DNA of 50,530 nucleotides from Lachnospiraceae bacterium. GTDB taxonomy: Bacteria; Bacillota; Clostridia; Lachnospirales; Lachnospiraceae. The DNA lies in NCBI GenBank assembly GCA_024684085.1, contig JAIKXM010000011.1, positions 1 through 50,530 of the forward strand, in the 5' to 3' direction. A model generated the notes under the pieces. The model saw nothing but the letters and a program-made list of their open reading frames with translations, ran no database searches and was not told the DNA's origin. How positions within the stretch are numbered: position 1 is the stretch's first letter; every line of letters starts with the position of its first letter. Below are positions 40,604 through 49,710 of this stretch, piece by piece. Made by a program: the position numbers and the translations under genes.

Positions 40604-43600
40604 TCAGTATCCGAGATATGAGAGGTTCATATCCACGTTACCGCTTATACCCGATACAGAACCCTTGGAAGAGTACTGCCACATATCGAATCTGCCGTTG
40701 TATGTAGGTTCGGTATTATACTGTGCAAGCCAGATCTTGCAGCCAGATAATTTGCCGGGGCTGAACTTACTTGTAAGCCAGCTCTTATTCGCATATACGC
40801 CGGGAGTATATCCGCTGTTACGGATGGTCTGGCAGTATGCGTTGATGACCTTGGTTCTGGTCGCTGCGTCTATTCCGTCGCCTCGTCCGCCACTGTCTTC
40901 CACATCAAGGAATACGGGATAAGAAATCCTGTAACCGTTGATAAGACTTATGGTCATGGAAGCTTCCTCAACAGCCTCAACTTCGTTAACGGCCTGTGAG
41001 AAGAAGTAAATACCCACCTTAAGGCCTGCTGCCGTAGCTCCCTTGATATTCTTCTTGAATGTAGGATCTTCAACGAGTGCACCTGTCTTGGAACCTCTGT
41101 AACCGCATCTTATTATTACATATGATACGCCGGAATTCTTGACAGCCTTCCAGTCAATGTTACCGTTCCACTTCGATACATCTATGCCCAATGTACCCGA
41201 ACCCTTCTGTAACACACCGTTACTGTCGAATACATATCTCGCACCCTGAATAACCTGTTCACCCGTGACCTTATTACCGTTCTTATCAAAGAAATAGGTA
41301 TTACCGTCTATCTCCTGCCATCCGGTATATATGAAGTCAACTTCTATGGTCTGCTCAATATAGAACTCAGGTCTCTTATCGGCGTAATAATCAGCCGCCG
41401 TAGCCTGCACATACTTGCCATCAACCTTCTTGAATACAGGTTCACCGTTCTTGGTCTTAAGCGTTGACTTACTGTCATACTTAGGCGTTGGTGACGGTGA
41501 TACCGAAGGTGTCGGAATCATGGTAGGCGTCGGTGTAGGACTTGGTGATACTTCCGGTGTGACAACCGGAGTAACGACCTCAGCTGTCGGAGTAGGTGTC
41601 ACAACAGGCTCGGGTGCAGCTGTCGGAGTAGGTTCACTTGGCTCCGGTGTAGGTGTCGGAACCGGTTCCGGAGTCGGTTCTTCTGACGGCGGCTCAGTTG
41701 TCTGATTCTCACCATCCTCAGTCTGAACCTCAGCTGTCGCATTCACGTTACCCACATAAGCAGTACCGACAAAATCCGACAGTCTGTAATATGCCACGTT
41801 GATATAATCCAGCTTACTCACCTTGCCGGGTTCGACGATATCCTCTAACCTGATAAGCTTATAATCCGTCTTGGTGCCGTTGGCTCTCTTGGTAGATTCA
41901 ACCCACTCAACGGTATCGGTAAGCGTTCCCTCGGTCACATTGGCCTGAGCCGTATCCTCTGCCGCCGCATTGATCTGATTCTCATTCTTGATCTCATCAG
42001 CGACATCGATCTTCTCATAATCGAGATTGGCCTTAACCTTGGCTGTCTCTATAGCGGAACTCAACATATACTTCTTACCGAGATCCGCATCGGCGAGCTC
42101 GATCATCTTGACCTTAACATCACCTGGAGCCATATTCTCAAGATATATTATTCCGTCCTTATCGCTGTCAGTTCTCGAATATGTCTTCTTATTGGCATCG
42201 GTGATCTCAACCGCAAAAGGTACTCCGCCGATAAGCTTATTGGTCTTCGCATTGGTGAACTTGATCTTAAGATCCTTCACCACGGAATTCATCACAAGCT
42301 TAACCGTAACCGTTCCGGTAACATCCGATTCGATCTCATCATATCCCGCGATCGTATATGCCTCTTCTATCTCCATCGGATCGAAGCTTAACCTTGACAT
42401 CTCCTCGATCGCTTCCGAACCTATCATTCCGAGACTCGCCATCTCAGAACCGAGTCCGTTGAAGACTTCCATATTACTCTTATTGATCTTAGCACTTGCC
42501 ACTACAAAAACAGTGGCGATAGCAACTACAGCTACAACGAAAGCCATTCCGGCAACCGCAGCATCCATCGGAGACATCTCTCTGATGATCTTGGCGAGCT
42601 TCTTGTTGAATCTGATAAGAGACTTCTGTGTTGATCTGCTCTTCTTCTTATATTCTGCGGAAGCAGTTGTAGCGGCACTCTTGGTCGCCGCTGCCATCTT
42701 CTTGCCGCCTCCGGCTACTTTCTCTTTGATGCCCTTTATCTTCTTGGATGCGACAGCATTCACGGCAACGGATGCATCGGCACCTTTCGCCTTCATGGCT
42801 GCCACTTTTTTATTCTTACCGGACTTTGGAGTCTTCTCTGACTTTCGAGATTTCTTCTTGGCCGAACGAGCCTCTGTACTTCCGGCCTTCTTGCTTGAGT
42901 GCCCCTCAGGGTAATTGCCTTCCTCAGCCTTCACGGCATGGCCTTCGGGATAGTTGCCCTCTTTTGCCTTCACGGCATGGCCTTCGGGGTAGTTGCCCTC
43001 TTTTGCCTTCACTGCATGACTTTCGGGATAGTTGCCTTCCTCTGCCTTCACGGCATGCCCTTCGGGATAGTCGCCTTCCTCTGCCTTCACTGCCTGATCT
43101 TCGTAGTAGTCAGCCGAATCAGCCTTCTTAACACGTTTTCTCTTCTTCTTAACCCTGTCACCTACCGAATATACTGCTTCTTCGGCTTCTTCGACATCTT
43201 CTTCCGCAACAGACTCTGCTGTCTCAGCCTTACTGTCTAAGGCTGCGCCGGATACAATTGCTCCGACGCCTCCCGCAATCGCAGCCGCTCCGGTAGCTGC
43301 CTTAGCCACCGTCTCAGTCTCCGCATCGCCGACCGCGTCCGGAATATTGATGAACATATCATCCTCACCGGCCTTAAGCAATTCATCGATAGTAAGAATA
43401 TGCTCTTCATTCTTCCTGCCTCGTCTGCCCGAACCCGATCTGCGTCTGCCATACTCCTCTTCTCCGGAATCTATGGCATCATATGCACTGATCTTACCTG
43501 CTACGTCCTTATCGTAAGATCTTCTGCCGGAAGACTTCTTAGCAGATGTATCTGCTGCCTTCGCATCGTCGGATGCATCCAGATCAATAAAACCATCCGG

Positions 43601-44179
43601 AAACAGCATCATCGTATCGAATTCCGTTACTTCTTCAGAATTGGCAGTATCTGTCTGTTCATCTTCTGTCGCCTTATCCGATGTCTCCGAATGAACTTCC
43701 CTGCTCTTCTTCCTCTCGGGAACAGCCGTAACGCCATCATCGAATAAGTCATCATCGAAGAAATAATCAGCCGCGTCGCTGTTAACCGAATCGCTTATAT
43801 ACAGTCCGTCATCCTCTTCGAATCTGTCATCGTACTTGCTGTCGAATTCAGTGTCGGCCATTTTTCTCCTAAGGACACTTCTTACGCCTTCACTAACAAA
43901 TTCATCATCATCATCCGAATCGTCATCATTCTTCTTGGCCATCTTAAGAAGCTTAGCCGCAGGATTCTCTTTTTTATCTTCTTTGTCGTAAAAATGCTTG
44001 CTCCTCTTTGCGTCTTCCACGTAGACGCTTCCAAAATCAGAGAGATCAAAAGCTGATGCATCAAAGGCAAAGGTGTCCAGATCCGAAGCTTCACGGCTCG
44101 CTTTCTCTATCCTCTCCTCACGCTTCCTTGCATCATATGAATCTCTCAAAACAGTGATCGACTTTTTCTCTTCGCTCAT
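40604..44179 (-). CDS. Giant GH25 muramidase with 540-residue cytoplasmic tail
   Basis: 1191 residues and no signal peptide. Residues 1-535 are low-complexity, first acidic then very basic (Lys/Ala-rich 430-530), with five 13-residue repeats of the HAVKAEEGNYPEG type (361-427). One membrane helix lies at 540-564, so this large N-terminal region should be cytoplasmic. Outside are a Cna-B/SpaA-like domain (about 620-715), a 60-residue Pro/Thr linker with TPTP runs (828-900), one choline/glucan-binding type repeat (WQEIDGNTYFFDKNGNKV, about 954-992) and a GH25 lysozyme domain (997-1191: [28 protein letters not shown]). It has its own good promoter and is the first gene of the polysaccharide locus. 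Confidence 0.9.
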   Translation of the reverse strand: MSEEKKSITVLRDSYDARKREERIEKASREASDLDTFAFDASAFDLSDFGSVYVEDAKRSKHFYDKEDKKENPAAKLLKMAKKNDDDSDDDDEFVSEGVRSVLRRKMADTEFDSKYDDRFEEDDGLYISDSVNSDAADYFFDDDLFDDGVTAVPERKKSREVHSETSDKATEDEQTDTANSEEVTEFDTMMLFPDGFIDLDASDDAKAADTSAKKSSGRRSYDKDVAGKISAYDAIDSGEEEYGRRRSGSGRRGRKNEEHILTIDELLKAGEDDMFINIPDAVGDAETETVAKAATGAAAIAGGVGAIVSGAALDSKAETAESVAEEDVEEAEEAVYSVGDRVKKKRKRVKKADSADYYEDQAVKAEEGDYPEGHAVKAEEGNYPESHAVKAKEGNYPEGHAVKAKEGNYPEGHAVKAEEGNYPEGHSSKKAGSTEARSAKKKSRKSEKTPKSGKNKKVAAMKAKGADASVAVNAVASKKIKGIKEKVAGGGKKMAAATKSAATTASAEYKKKSRSTQKSLIRFNKKLAKIIREMSPMDAAVAGMAFVVAVVAIATVFVVASAKINKSNMEVFNGLGSEMASLGMIGSEAIEEMSRLSFDPMEIEEAYTIAGYDEIESDVTGTVTVKLVMNSVVKDLKIKFTNAKTNKLIGGVPFAVEITDANKKTYSRTDSDKDGIIYLENMAPGDVKVKMIELADADLGKKYMLSSAIETAKVKANLDYEKIDVADEIKNENQINAAAEDTAQANVTEGTLTDTVEWVESTKRANGTKTDYKLIRLEDIVEPGKVSKLDYINVAYYRLSDFVGTAYVGNVNATAEVQTEDGENQTTEPPSEEPTPEPVPTPTPEPSEPTPTAAPEPVVTPTPTAEVVTPVVTPEVSPSPTPTPTMIPTPSVSPSPTPKYDSKSTLKTKNGEPVFKKVDGKYVQATAADYYADKRPEFYIEQTIEVDFIYTGWQEIDGNTYFFDKNGNKVTGEQVIQGARYVFDSNGVLQKGSGTLGIDVSKWNGNIDWKAVKNSGVSYVIIRCGYRGSKTGALVEDPTFKKNIKGATAAGLKVGIYFFSQAVNEVEAVEEASMTISLINGYRISYPVFLDVEDSGGRGDGIDAATRTKVINAYCQTIRNSGYTPGVYANKSWLTSKFSPGKLSGCKIWLAQYNTEPTYNGRFDMWQYSSKGSVSGISGNVDMNLSYLGY
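42898..43099. repeat. 39-bp coding tandem repeat
   Basis: About five copies of a 39-bp unit (13 codons) within the cytoplasmic tail of the GH25 protein. Copies are nearly identical at the DNA level, which points to recent expansion or ongoing homogenisation. In frame, so copy changes would not disrupt the protein. Confidence 0.85.
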
Positions 44180-44212
44180 AATACTCCCTTATGTCTGTAC
44201 ATAATTCATAAC

Positions 44213-44241
44213 ATTATACCATTTTCAACAATATGATACAA
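44213..44241 (-). promoter_or_regulatory. Promoter of the polysaccharide locus
   Basis: Minus strand TTGTAT (44241-44236), 17-base spacer, TATAAT (44218-44213), 34 bp before the GH25 start codon. No other equally good promoter was noticed down to thiN, so one long transcript is possible. Confidence 0.75.
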
Positions 44242-44329
44242 GATTAGCCCTTAAAGCCTAACTGTAACCGTTCACAGGTAGCTACTATTCACACCCGTTT
44301 TTTGTGTATGGCTAAAGGAAATATATTCT

Positions 44330-44361
44330 ATCGAGTAGGGGCTTACCTCCCCCTACTCGAT
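44330..44361 (-). other. 12-bp perfect hairpin similar to a group II intron 3' end
   Basis: ATCGAGTAGGGG and CCCCTACTCGAT pair around CTTACCTC. On the minus strand it reads as a G-rich stem closing into CCCCTACTCGAT, like domain VI and the 3' end of the intron at 48365-48391, with which 11 bases (ATCGAGTAGGG, plus strand) are identical. No domain V lies upstream of it. Confidence 0.5.
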
Positions 44362-44418
44362 GACAACGCTGTTGTCCACCTCAAAGCTTTCGCTTTTCGG
44401 TGTCCTACAGTCGCCAAA

Positions 44419-44452
44419 TATGCAACATTCAGTGCAAGCACGATGTTGCATA
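44419..44452. other. 10-bp perfect stem-loop inside the dispersed repeat
   Basis: TATGCAACAT and ATGTTGCATA flank a 14-base loop TCAGTGCAAGCACG. No T tract follows on either strand, so a terminator role is unlikely. Confidence 0.6.
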
Positions 44453-44621
44453 CTTGGCTCGTTGTCTAACCAAGAAACGCCTATGTGGGCGTCGGCACTT
44501 AGCGAGGCAAAGCTGAGCTTAGTGTCCGCTACGCTCACATCGGAGCTAGAGCGCCGTTTCGGTGAATATATTTCCCGCAGCGATCGCAGTCCCCAATCGC
44601 AAAACATTCCGAGACAACAAA

Positions 44622-44654
44622 GAGGGCGAGGCCAATATTAATGCCTCAACCCTC
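44622..44654 (-). terminator. Terminator after the InlB-repeat surface protein gene
   Basis: Minus strand GAGGGTTGAGGC and GCCTCGCCCTC pair with one mismatch around a 10-base loop and run into TTTGTTGT. It lies 35 bp beyond the stop at 44689. Confidence 0.65.
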
Positions 44655-44688
44655 ATTATCATCATAATATCTTCATTCGCCATTTCAT

Positions 44689-47600
44689 CTAATTCTTCGC
44701 CCAAATAGCATACAAGGTAACTTCCTTGCTACCATTAAGCACAAGCGTATGTGTCTTATAGATTGGCTTTCCGTCAGGTCCAAGAATAATACCTGTATCT
44801 CCCTTGGCATCACGCGAAAAACCTACAAGCTTATAGCCCTTTCTTGTCACGGTCTTACTGTTATAACAGGTCAAAAGTTCACTAACATCTTCACTATAAT
44901 CAAGACCTTTTGCAACCGTCACCTTCTTCCGCTTATTATATGTACCGCCATTAGTATTTATTAAAAGATTATACTTACTTCGTTCAAATACGGGGTATAC
45001 TTTAAAATCTTCCCAATTTCCAGGTTTTACAGCTGTTACATAACCATTCTTCTTAGTTACTTTATAAGAACCATCAAGATAATCATCATCTATCTGCCAT
45101 CCAAGAAAATCATAACCTTCAAAGCTTGCTTTCGGCAGAGTGACCCCTTGTCCATAGGTAAGTGTAATAGGGAACATAGATGTTTTGTAATCAGCGCACT
45201 CTTCCCAATACTCCTCTCCTTCCTCGTAATACATAATCCTAGGAACATTGTCTATTGTATAATCGCACTTCTCCCAAATACAGTAAATAGTACCGGATCC
45301 GGATGTAACGACATTACTATATTTATCAACATCAGAATACAGAGACCAGAATATCTCATCATCAGACTTGGGGGTTGGATTCTTTGAATAGCCCGCAAAA
45401 ACATAACCAGGTCTGTACCATTCGTCTACCGAACAATCAATCCAATCTTCATCAATAGAGCTACCACCATATTCTACCAGTCCTAAAAATCTCTTTCCAG
45501 CAACTCTCTTGGGTATACAATAATAATCATCCCATATTTCGATATATGTATCTTCGTATACACCAGGCCCATTTGGAGAAAGATATACCTTAATAGTATT
45601 TGGCACAAAGTAAGGCCACACTTCAATATCCTGATTTACATTTTCTTTAACCGCTAAATCTTTGATTGTCACAGCGTATTCCGAATTAGGAATAATCCCT
45701 CCATTGCTCAAGCAGAAATTACCAATAGCACTTTTTTTAGATATATTACACTTCCAACCGCAGAACTTATATCCCGGACAGGTGGGCGTAGGAAGCTTAA
45801 ATTTCTTATTCATACCCTTAAATGTATAAATCGGCTTGGAAAGAGTAGCTCCTTTGTAATCTTCAAGATGATAATCTATATAATATGTATCATTCTCAAG
45901 AACTGCATAGAGATGGATTTCTTCCTCGTTCTCAGATAACTTAGAATATTTCTTAGTACGGTCATATTCAACTGTACCGCCCTCTGTAGTCGAAAAGCCG
46001 ACTACCTTAAGATCTCTATTCGGAACATCCTGATCAACTTCTGTTTCATGCCAGCCAAGCTTACCTTCTATCTCCACTGCTGCATCATTGAAAACGATGG
46101 TATCAGTATATTTAAGAAGACCATCTCCGCCGTATTTACTAAGGATCAATGGCGTTTCCTGACCTTCCACATGAAAAAGTATCTTATATTCAAAAGGGAC
46201 CATTTTGGCAGAAAGCGTCAGATTCCCACAAGTGCCTACAGGAATCTTATTATTCTCTGCATCGTATACTTTAGCAAGCTCTTCGGGATCTGTTACAGCC
46301 TTACCGTCCACCTTAACCTCCCAACCCTTGAACACGTAACCTTTTTTAGCTGGTGTAGGAAGCTGAACTTCTGTCTCCACATTATAATTTGTAGGCGCCG
46401 TTTTAGATTGCTTGGCACCATTCAAAGTATATTTAATCTTATAGGTGTTTATCATCCAGTTTGCTGTAAGAATAAATTCCTCGCCATCATTCTTAAACAA
46501 ATTGTTTAATTTGGCATTCTTGCCATAAGTCTTGGTCTTACCATTTACCGTAGCGGTCCAGTTCTTGAATTTATATCCCTCCCTTGTGAAAAGATAGTTC
46601 TCAAGATCAAGAGTTTTACCCACCTCAAGCTTAACTCCCTCTTCAGCACCATCAACATTCTTAAAATATACCGTACCATAAGAACTCGTAACTTCGGATG
46701 ATGTATTCGTCCACTTCCCGTAGACCTTAAGTCTGTCATCTATGTTCTTACAATCATCAAGCATAGTTGAAAAGTCGGCCGGTATTGTACAATCCTCATT
46801 AAGAAACCACGAAAGGTTATAACCTTCCTTCGTGATTTTATCTTCAGATCCCTTAACAGCAAGATTAAATAGATTCTGAAGGCTCTCCTTATGATCAGGA
46901 TTCGGCATTTCAGTCCAGTAATCTCCCACATAAGAATTACCGCCCAATATAAATTCCGCACCATAATACTCGGGGAAAATTGCGTAGAGTGTTACAGGCT
47001 TACTCAAACGTGTCCGCTTATATTCCTGGTATTCTTTCTTCAAAAGGATTTGCTCGCCAGTATAGAACTCTCCGCTTGCATCGCTCTTGGTATTCCATCC
47101 AAGTAAAGGAAGCCGCTCTCCATCATATGGTCTCCCAGCAATATCCATCGAAACTCCGCCGTTATCCTGAGGAATTGGAAGAAATCCATTCTCCATAACA
47201 GGAACATATGCTTCGGTCTTGTCTTCATTATATGTCACCGCAACTGTCACATTATCATCATTGCCTTCTAACGGCTTAAGATTCTTGGAATCTCCGTCAG
47301 TATAGGTTATTATGCTTCCATCAAAAAGCTGATTATCATCAAATACGCCTCCGTTGGCACAAAGAGTATATCCCTCTAAAGTATTATGCGTCCAATACGC
47401 ATAAAAGCTAAGCTTTTCACCACTTGTAAGATAGTTTACCGGAAACATTTTTATAGTAATCGTAAAGCTATTATCTTTAGCCGGTGAATATCGGAAATAG
47501 CGATCATATCGTTTATTATTAATACACGTATCACGGTTATTGCTATCACTGTAAGTCAAATAATCAAGCACACAATTAGTGACATATGGTTGTGTTTTCA

Positions 47601-48177
47601 ATATCACTTGCAATGTACAATCCCGAAAGTTAGAATCGCTGATTTTAATTTCATAAGCATCCTGACCGTGCTCCCTAATAAAGGCATCCACCTCTTCTCC
47701 AAATCCAATAAACTCTACATCAAGATTCACCTCTGATTCTGCAACATACGCTACATTCTCTGTACTCTCAATTTCTGTTATTACTTCGGTATCTGCTTCT
47801 ATGGCCGCCTCTACAGTCTCAGACTCAACGTCTACTGCTTCATACACAGCTTCTGTCTCTGCTTCTGAAGCATCCTGTACTTCTTCCGTCTCTTCAACAG
47901 TAGCTTCTTCCTGATCATCAGAGATATCATCTGACTCTGTTAGCTCTTCTGCCCGTGAATCCTCCTGAGCCTTGTCGTCAACTCCTATAATCTCCCCGTT
48001 GGCTGCATCTTCCGATTCAAATACTTCCGCAACATTATCTTCTGCTACCTCAGTCTCTTCTGCAGCAGCAAGAAATCCACCCATTTCTTCCTGTGCAAAG
48101 GCCGGAACAATCGTCGAAAGGCATATTACTACCGAAAGGATAAGTCCCATCAGTCTTCTCAAAATTGTTCTCTTCAT
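44689..48177 (-). CDS. Large secreted surface protein with InlB/Flg_new-type repeats
   Basis: 1162 residues from the ATG at 48177, which has GAGGAG 9 bp upstream; an earlier in-frame ATG at 48222 gives no better signal. Signal peptide 1-29 (ends AFA). Residues 30-145 are an acidic Glu/Ala/Val stalk. The rest is beta-rich and contains many Listeria-Bacteroides repeat modules, recognisable by PTPAKKGYVFKGWEV, PTPTCPGYKFCGWKC, EGYDFLGW and the closing VTLYAIWAKN. Modules of this type build internalin-like fibres and are common in gut Clostridia. No sortase signal, membrane helix or wall-binding repeat is visible at the C terminus, so it may be released or held non-covalently. Base composition is more AT-rich than the neighbouring genes. 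Confidence 0.88.
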   Translation of the reverse strand: MKRTILRRLMGLILSVVICLSTIVPAFAQEEMGGFLAAAEETEVAEDNVAEVFESEDAANGEIIGVDDKAQEDSRAEELTESDDISDDQEEATVEETEEVQDASEAETEAVYEAVDVESETVEAAIEADTEVITEIESTENVAYVAESEVNLDVEFIGFGEEVDAFIREHGQDAYEIKISDSNFRDCTLQVILKTQPYVTNCVLDYLTYSDSNNRDTCINNKRYDRYFRYSPAKDNSFTITIKMFPVNYLTSGEKLSFYAYWTHNTLEGYTLCANGGVFDDNQLFDGSIITYTDGDSKNLKPLEGNDDNVTVAVTYNEDKTEAYVPVMENGFLPIPQDNGGVSMDIAGRPYDGERLPLLGWNTKSDASGEFYTGEQILLKKEYQEYKRTRLSKPVTLYAIFPEYYGAEFILGGNSYVGDYWTEMPNPDHKESLQNLFNLAVKGSEDKITKEGYNLSWFLNEDCTIPADFSTMLDDCKNIDDRLKVYGKWTNTSSEVTSSYGTVYFKNVDGAEEGVKLEVGKTLDLENYLFTREGYKFKNWTATVNGKTKTYGKNAKLNNLFKNDGEEFILTANWMINTYKIKYTLNGAKQSKTAPTNYNVETEVQLPTPAKKGYVFKGWEVKVDGKAVTDPEELAKVYDAENNKIPVGTCGNLTLSAKMVPFEYKILFHVEGQETPLILSKYGGDGLLKYTDTIVFNDAAVEIEGKLGWHETEVDQDVPNRDLKVVGFSTTEGGTVEYDRTKKYSKLSENEEEIHLYAVLENDTYYIDYHLEDYKGATLSKPIYTFKGMNKKFKLPTPTCPGYKFCGWKCNISKKSAIGNFCLSNGGIIPNSEYAVTIKDLAVKENVNQDIEVWPYFVPNTIKVYLSPNGPGVYEDTYIEIWDDYYCIPKRVAGKRFLGLVEYGGSSIDEDWIDCSVDEWYRPGYVFAGYSKNPTPKSDDEIFWSLYSDVDKYSNVVTSGSGTIYCIWEKCDYTIDNVPRIMYYEEGEEYWEECADYKTSMFPITLTYGQGVTLPKASFEGYDFLGWQIDDDYLDGSYKVTKKNGYVTAVKPGNWEDFKVYPVFERSKYNLLINTNGGTYNKRKKVTVAKGLDYSEDVSELLTCYNSKTVTRKGYKLVGFSRDAKGDTGIILGPDGKPIYKTHTLVLNGSKEVTLYAIWAKN

Positions 48178-48234
48178 CTCGTACCACTCCTCATACTTAA
48201 TTCTTTTGCGCAGACAACGCACGATGCTTCATAT

Positions 48235-48261
48235 ATTATACTCAATATAATTTCCTGTCTA
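48235..48261 (-). promoter_or_regulatory. Promoter candidate of the InlB-repeat protein gene
   Basis: Minus strand TAGACA (48261-48256), 15-base spacer, TATAAT (48240-48235), 58 bp upstream of the ATG. The spacer is short. Weakly related GACA-containing decamers lie upstream. Confidence 0.4.
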
Positions 48262-48395
48262 TGTTTGTTCTTGTGCTTTTATGTCCATATTTGTCCTCTT
48301 ACAGGATTCAACCACATAATGCATGTATATTATAACTAATTAATTATTGCTGTTATAATAGCAAATCGAGTAGGGCGGATTTAACCGCCCTCTCA

Positions 48396-48429
48396 CACCA
48401 CCGTACGTGCCGTCGGCATACGGCGGTTC
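48396..48429 (-). ncRNA. Group II intron domain V
   Basis: 34-nt catalytic hairpin of the intron RNA: GAACCGCCGTA pairs with TACGGTGGTG with a bulge, capped by TGCC-GAC-GGCA. The maturase stop codon (TGA at 48430-48428) overlaps its first bases, as is usual in class C introns. Confidence 0.88.
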
Positions 48430-49710
48430 AACATAACTTCAAAGCATGACGCTCATTATAGTAATCAAGGCAGCTGATGAGACCTGCCTTGGAAAGCACC
48501 TCTTTGGAAATTGCTCTGACTACACACGTTTTCGTGACGACCCATTGATAGCGATCGCCACAATACGATGTAAGCCGTGCAATGTTTTTATTCACACCTA
48601 ACTTCTGCAATCCCCATTGGCGTTTCTTCGGTACTTTCCATTGCTTCCATATAATTACCCGAAGCCTCGTCCTTAAATGTGCGTCAACCTCAGCCATTGC
48701 TGTCGTCATAGAGCCGAGAGCGTAATAGTTTATCCACCCTCTTGTTACCTGGTTGATTTTCGTAATCTTACCTGTAACAGTTCCAGGCATCTTCCTACAA
48801 GTCAGTTCTTTAAGCTTTCGTTTGAACTTAGTAACCGAGTCTTGATGCGGTCTGCATTTCCACTCTAATACATTTTTGTCCTTGTAAAATCCAAAGCCAA
48901 GATATTTAAGTTTCTGCGGTCTTGTGATGTGGGTTTTGGTCATGTTAACCTTTAACCCAAGTTTCCTTTGTATCCAGTCCGTCACCGTCCGCATGACTCG
49001 CTTTGCACTCGCTTCGCTTCTGACAGCGATAACGCAGTCATCAGCGTATCTTGTAAAGTGGAGTTCTCTCGTTTCAAGTTCCTTGTCCAGTTCATTCAAC
49101 ATGATATTCGACAGTAGTGGTGACAGATTTCCGCCCTGCGGGGTTCCGAGTTTTGTTTCCTCGTAACCCTGTGGTGTCATAACTCCTGCTTTGAGGTATT
49201 TGCGAATAAGTGACTCCGTGTCGCCATCATTGATGATGTTGTGGACAAGGCTCATGAGCTTGTCCTGCGGTACGTTGTCAAAGAATTTTTCCAAGTCGAT
49301 ATCAACTATCCACTCGTAGCCCTCATTCAGATAAACAAGCAGTTGTCTGATTGCCATTTCACAGCTTCTGTTTGGTCTGAAGCCATAACTCCATTCCGAA
49401 AACAAAGGCTCGCACATGGGCTTATCACCTGCACAATGCCTTGCTGAATTACCCTGTCCATTACGGTCGGAATACCGAGTTTTCTCACTCCACCGTTTGG
49501 CTTGGGTATTTCTACCCGCCTGACCGGTTGGGGGGTGTACTCCCTCTGCCTGATTTGCTCTCTGATACTGTTCCAATTCTCTTTGATATAATCACCGAGT
49601 TCGTCTACAGTCACGTCATCTACACCACCTGCTCCTTTATTGGCGCAGACTCTCTTGTATGCGGCGTTCATGTTGTCGTTGGACAGTATCTTTTCCAACA
49701 GTTCTGACAT
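48428..49710 (-). pseudogene. ltrA: Group II intron reverse transcriptase/maturase, frameshifted
   Basis: The intron-encoded protein is split over two frames. The first 98 residues (from ATG 49710) run to VIQQGIVQVISP; the rest continues in another frame from about 49418 as CEPLFSEWSYGFRPNRS to the stop at 48428. One base appears to be missing at 49416-49420. Joined, it would be about 427 residues, the normal length of class C proteins. The reverse transcriptase core is intact in the second part (GFRPNRSCEMAI, TPQGGNLSPLLSNI, RYADDC with the catalytic Asp pair), followed by thumb/maturase residues (GWINYYALGSM). No endonuclease domain is present, as expected for class C. Unless the shift is a sequencing error or is rescued by ribosomal slippage, no full protein is made. 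Confidence 0.88.

Larger units (their letters stand above)
44275..44600. repeat. Structured dispersed intergenic repeat with inverted ends
   Basis: This fills most of the 509-bp gap 44180-44688, which shows no coding sequence. GGAAATATATTC at 44317-44328 recurs inverted at 44564-44575. Between them are two perfect stem-loops (12 bp at 44330-44361, 10 bp at 44419-44452), then GAAACGCCTATG and a GC-rich stretch ending near GGAGCTAGAGCGCCG. A short copy with the outer blocks lies at 21143-21203. Shape and size fit a non-coding mobile repeat or a structured RNA family; no transposase is present. Confidence 0.6.

Noticed and set aside
42027-42914. 295-residue plus-strand reading frame opposite the GH25 gene
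   Set aside because: Hydrophobic low-complexity translation produced by the complementary strand of an Ala/Lys-rich gene; no ribosome site.
44360-44641. 93- and 84-residue frames in the 44.2-44.7 kb gap
   Set aside because: Both run through the stem-loops of the dispersed repeat, lack ribosome sites and have no domain pattern.
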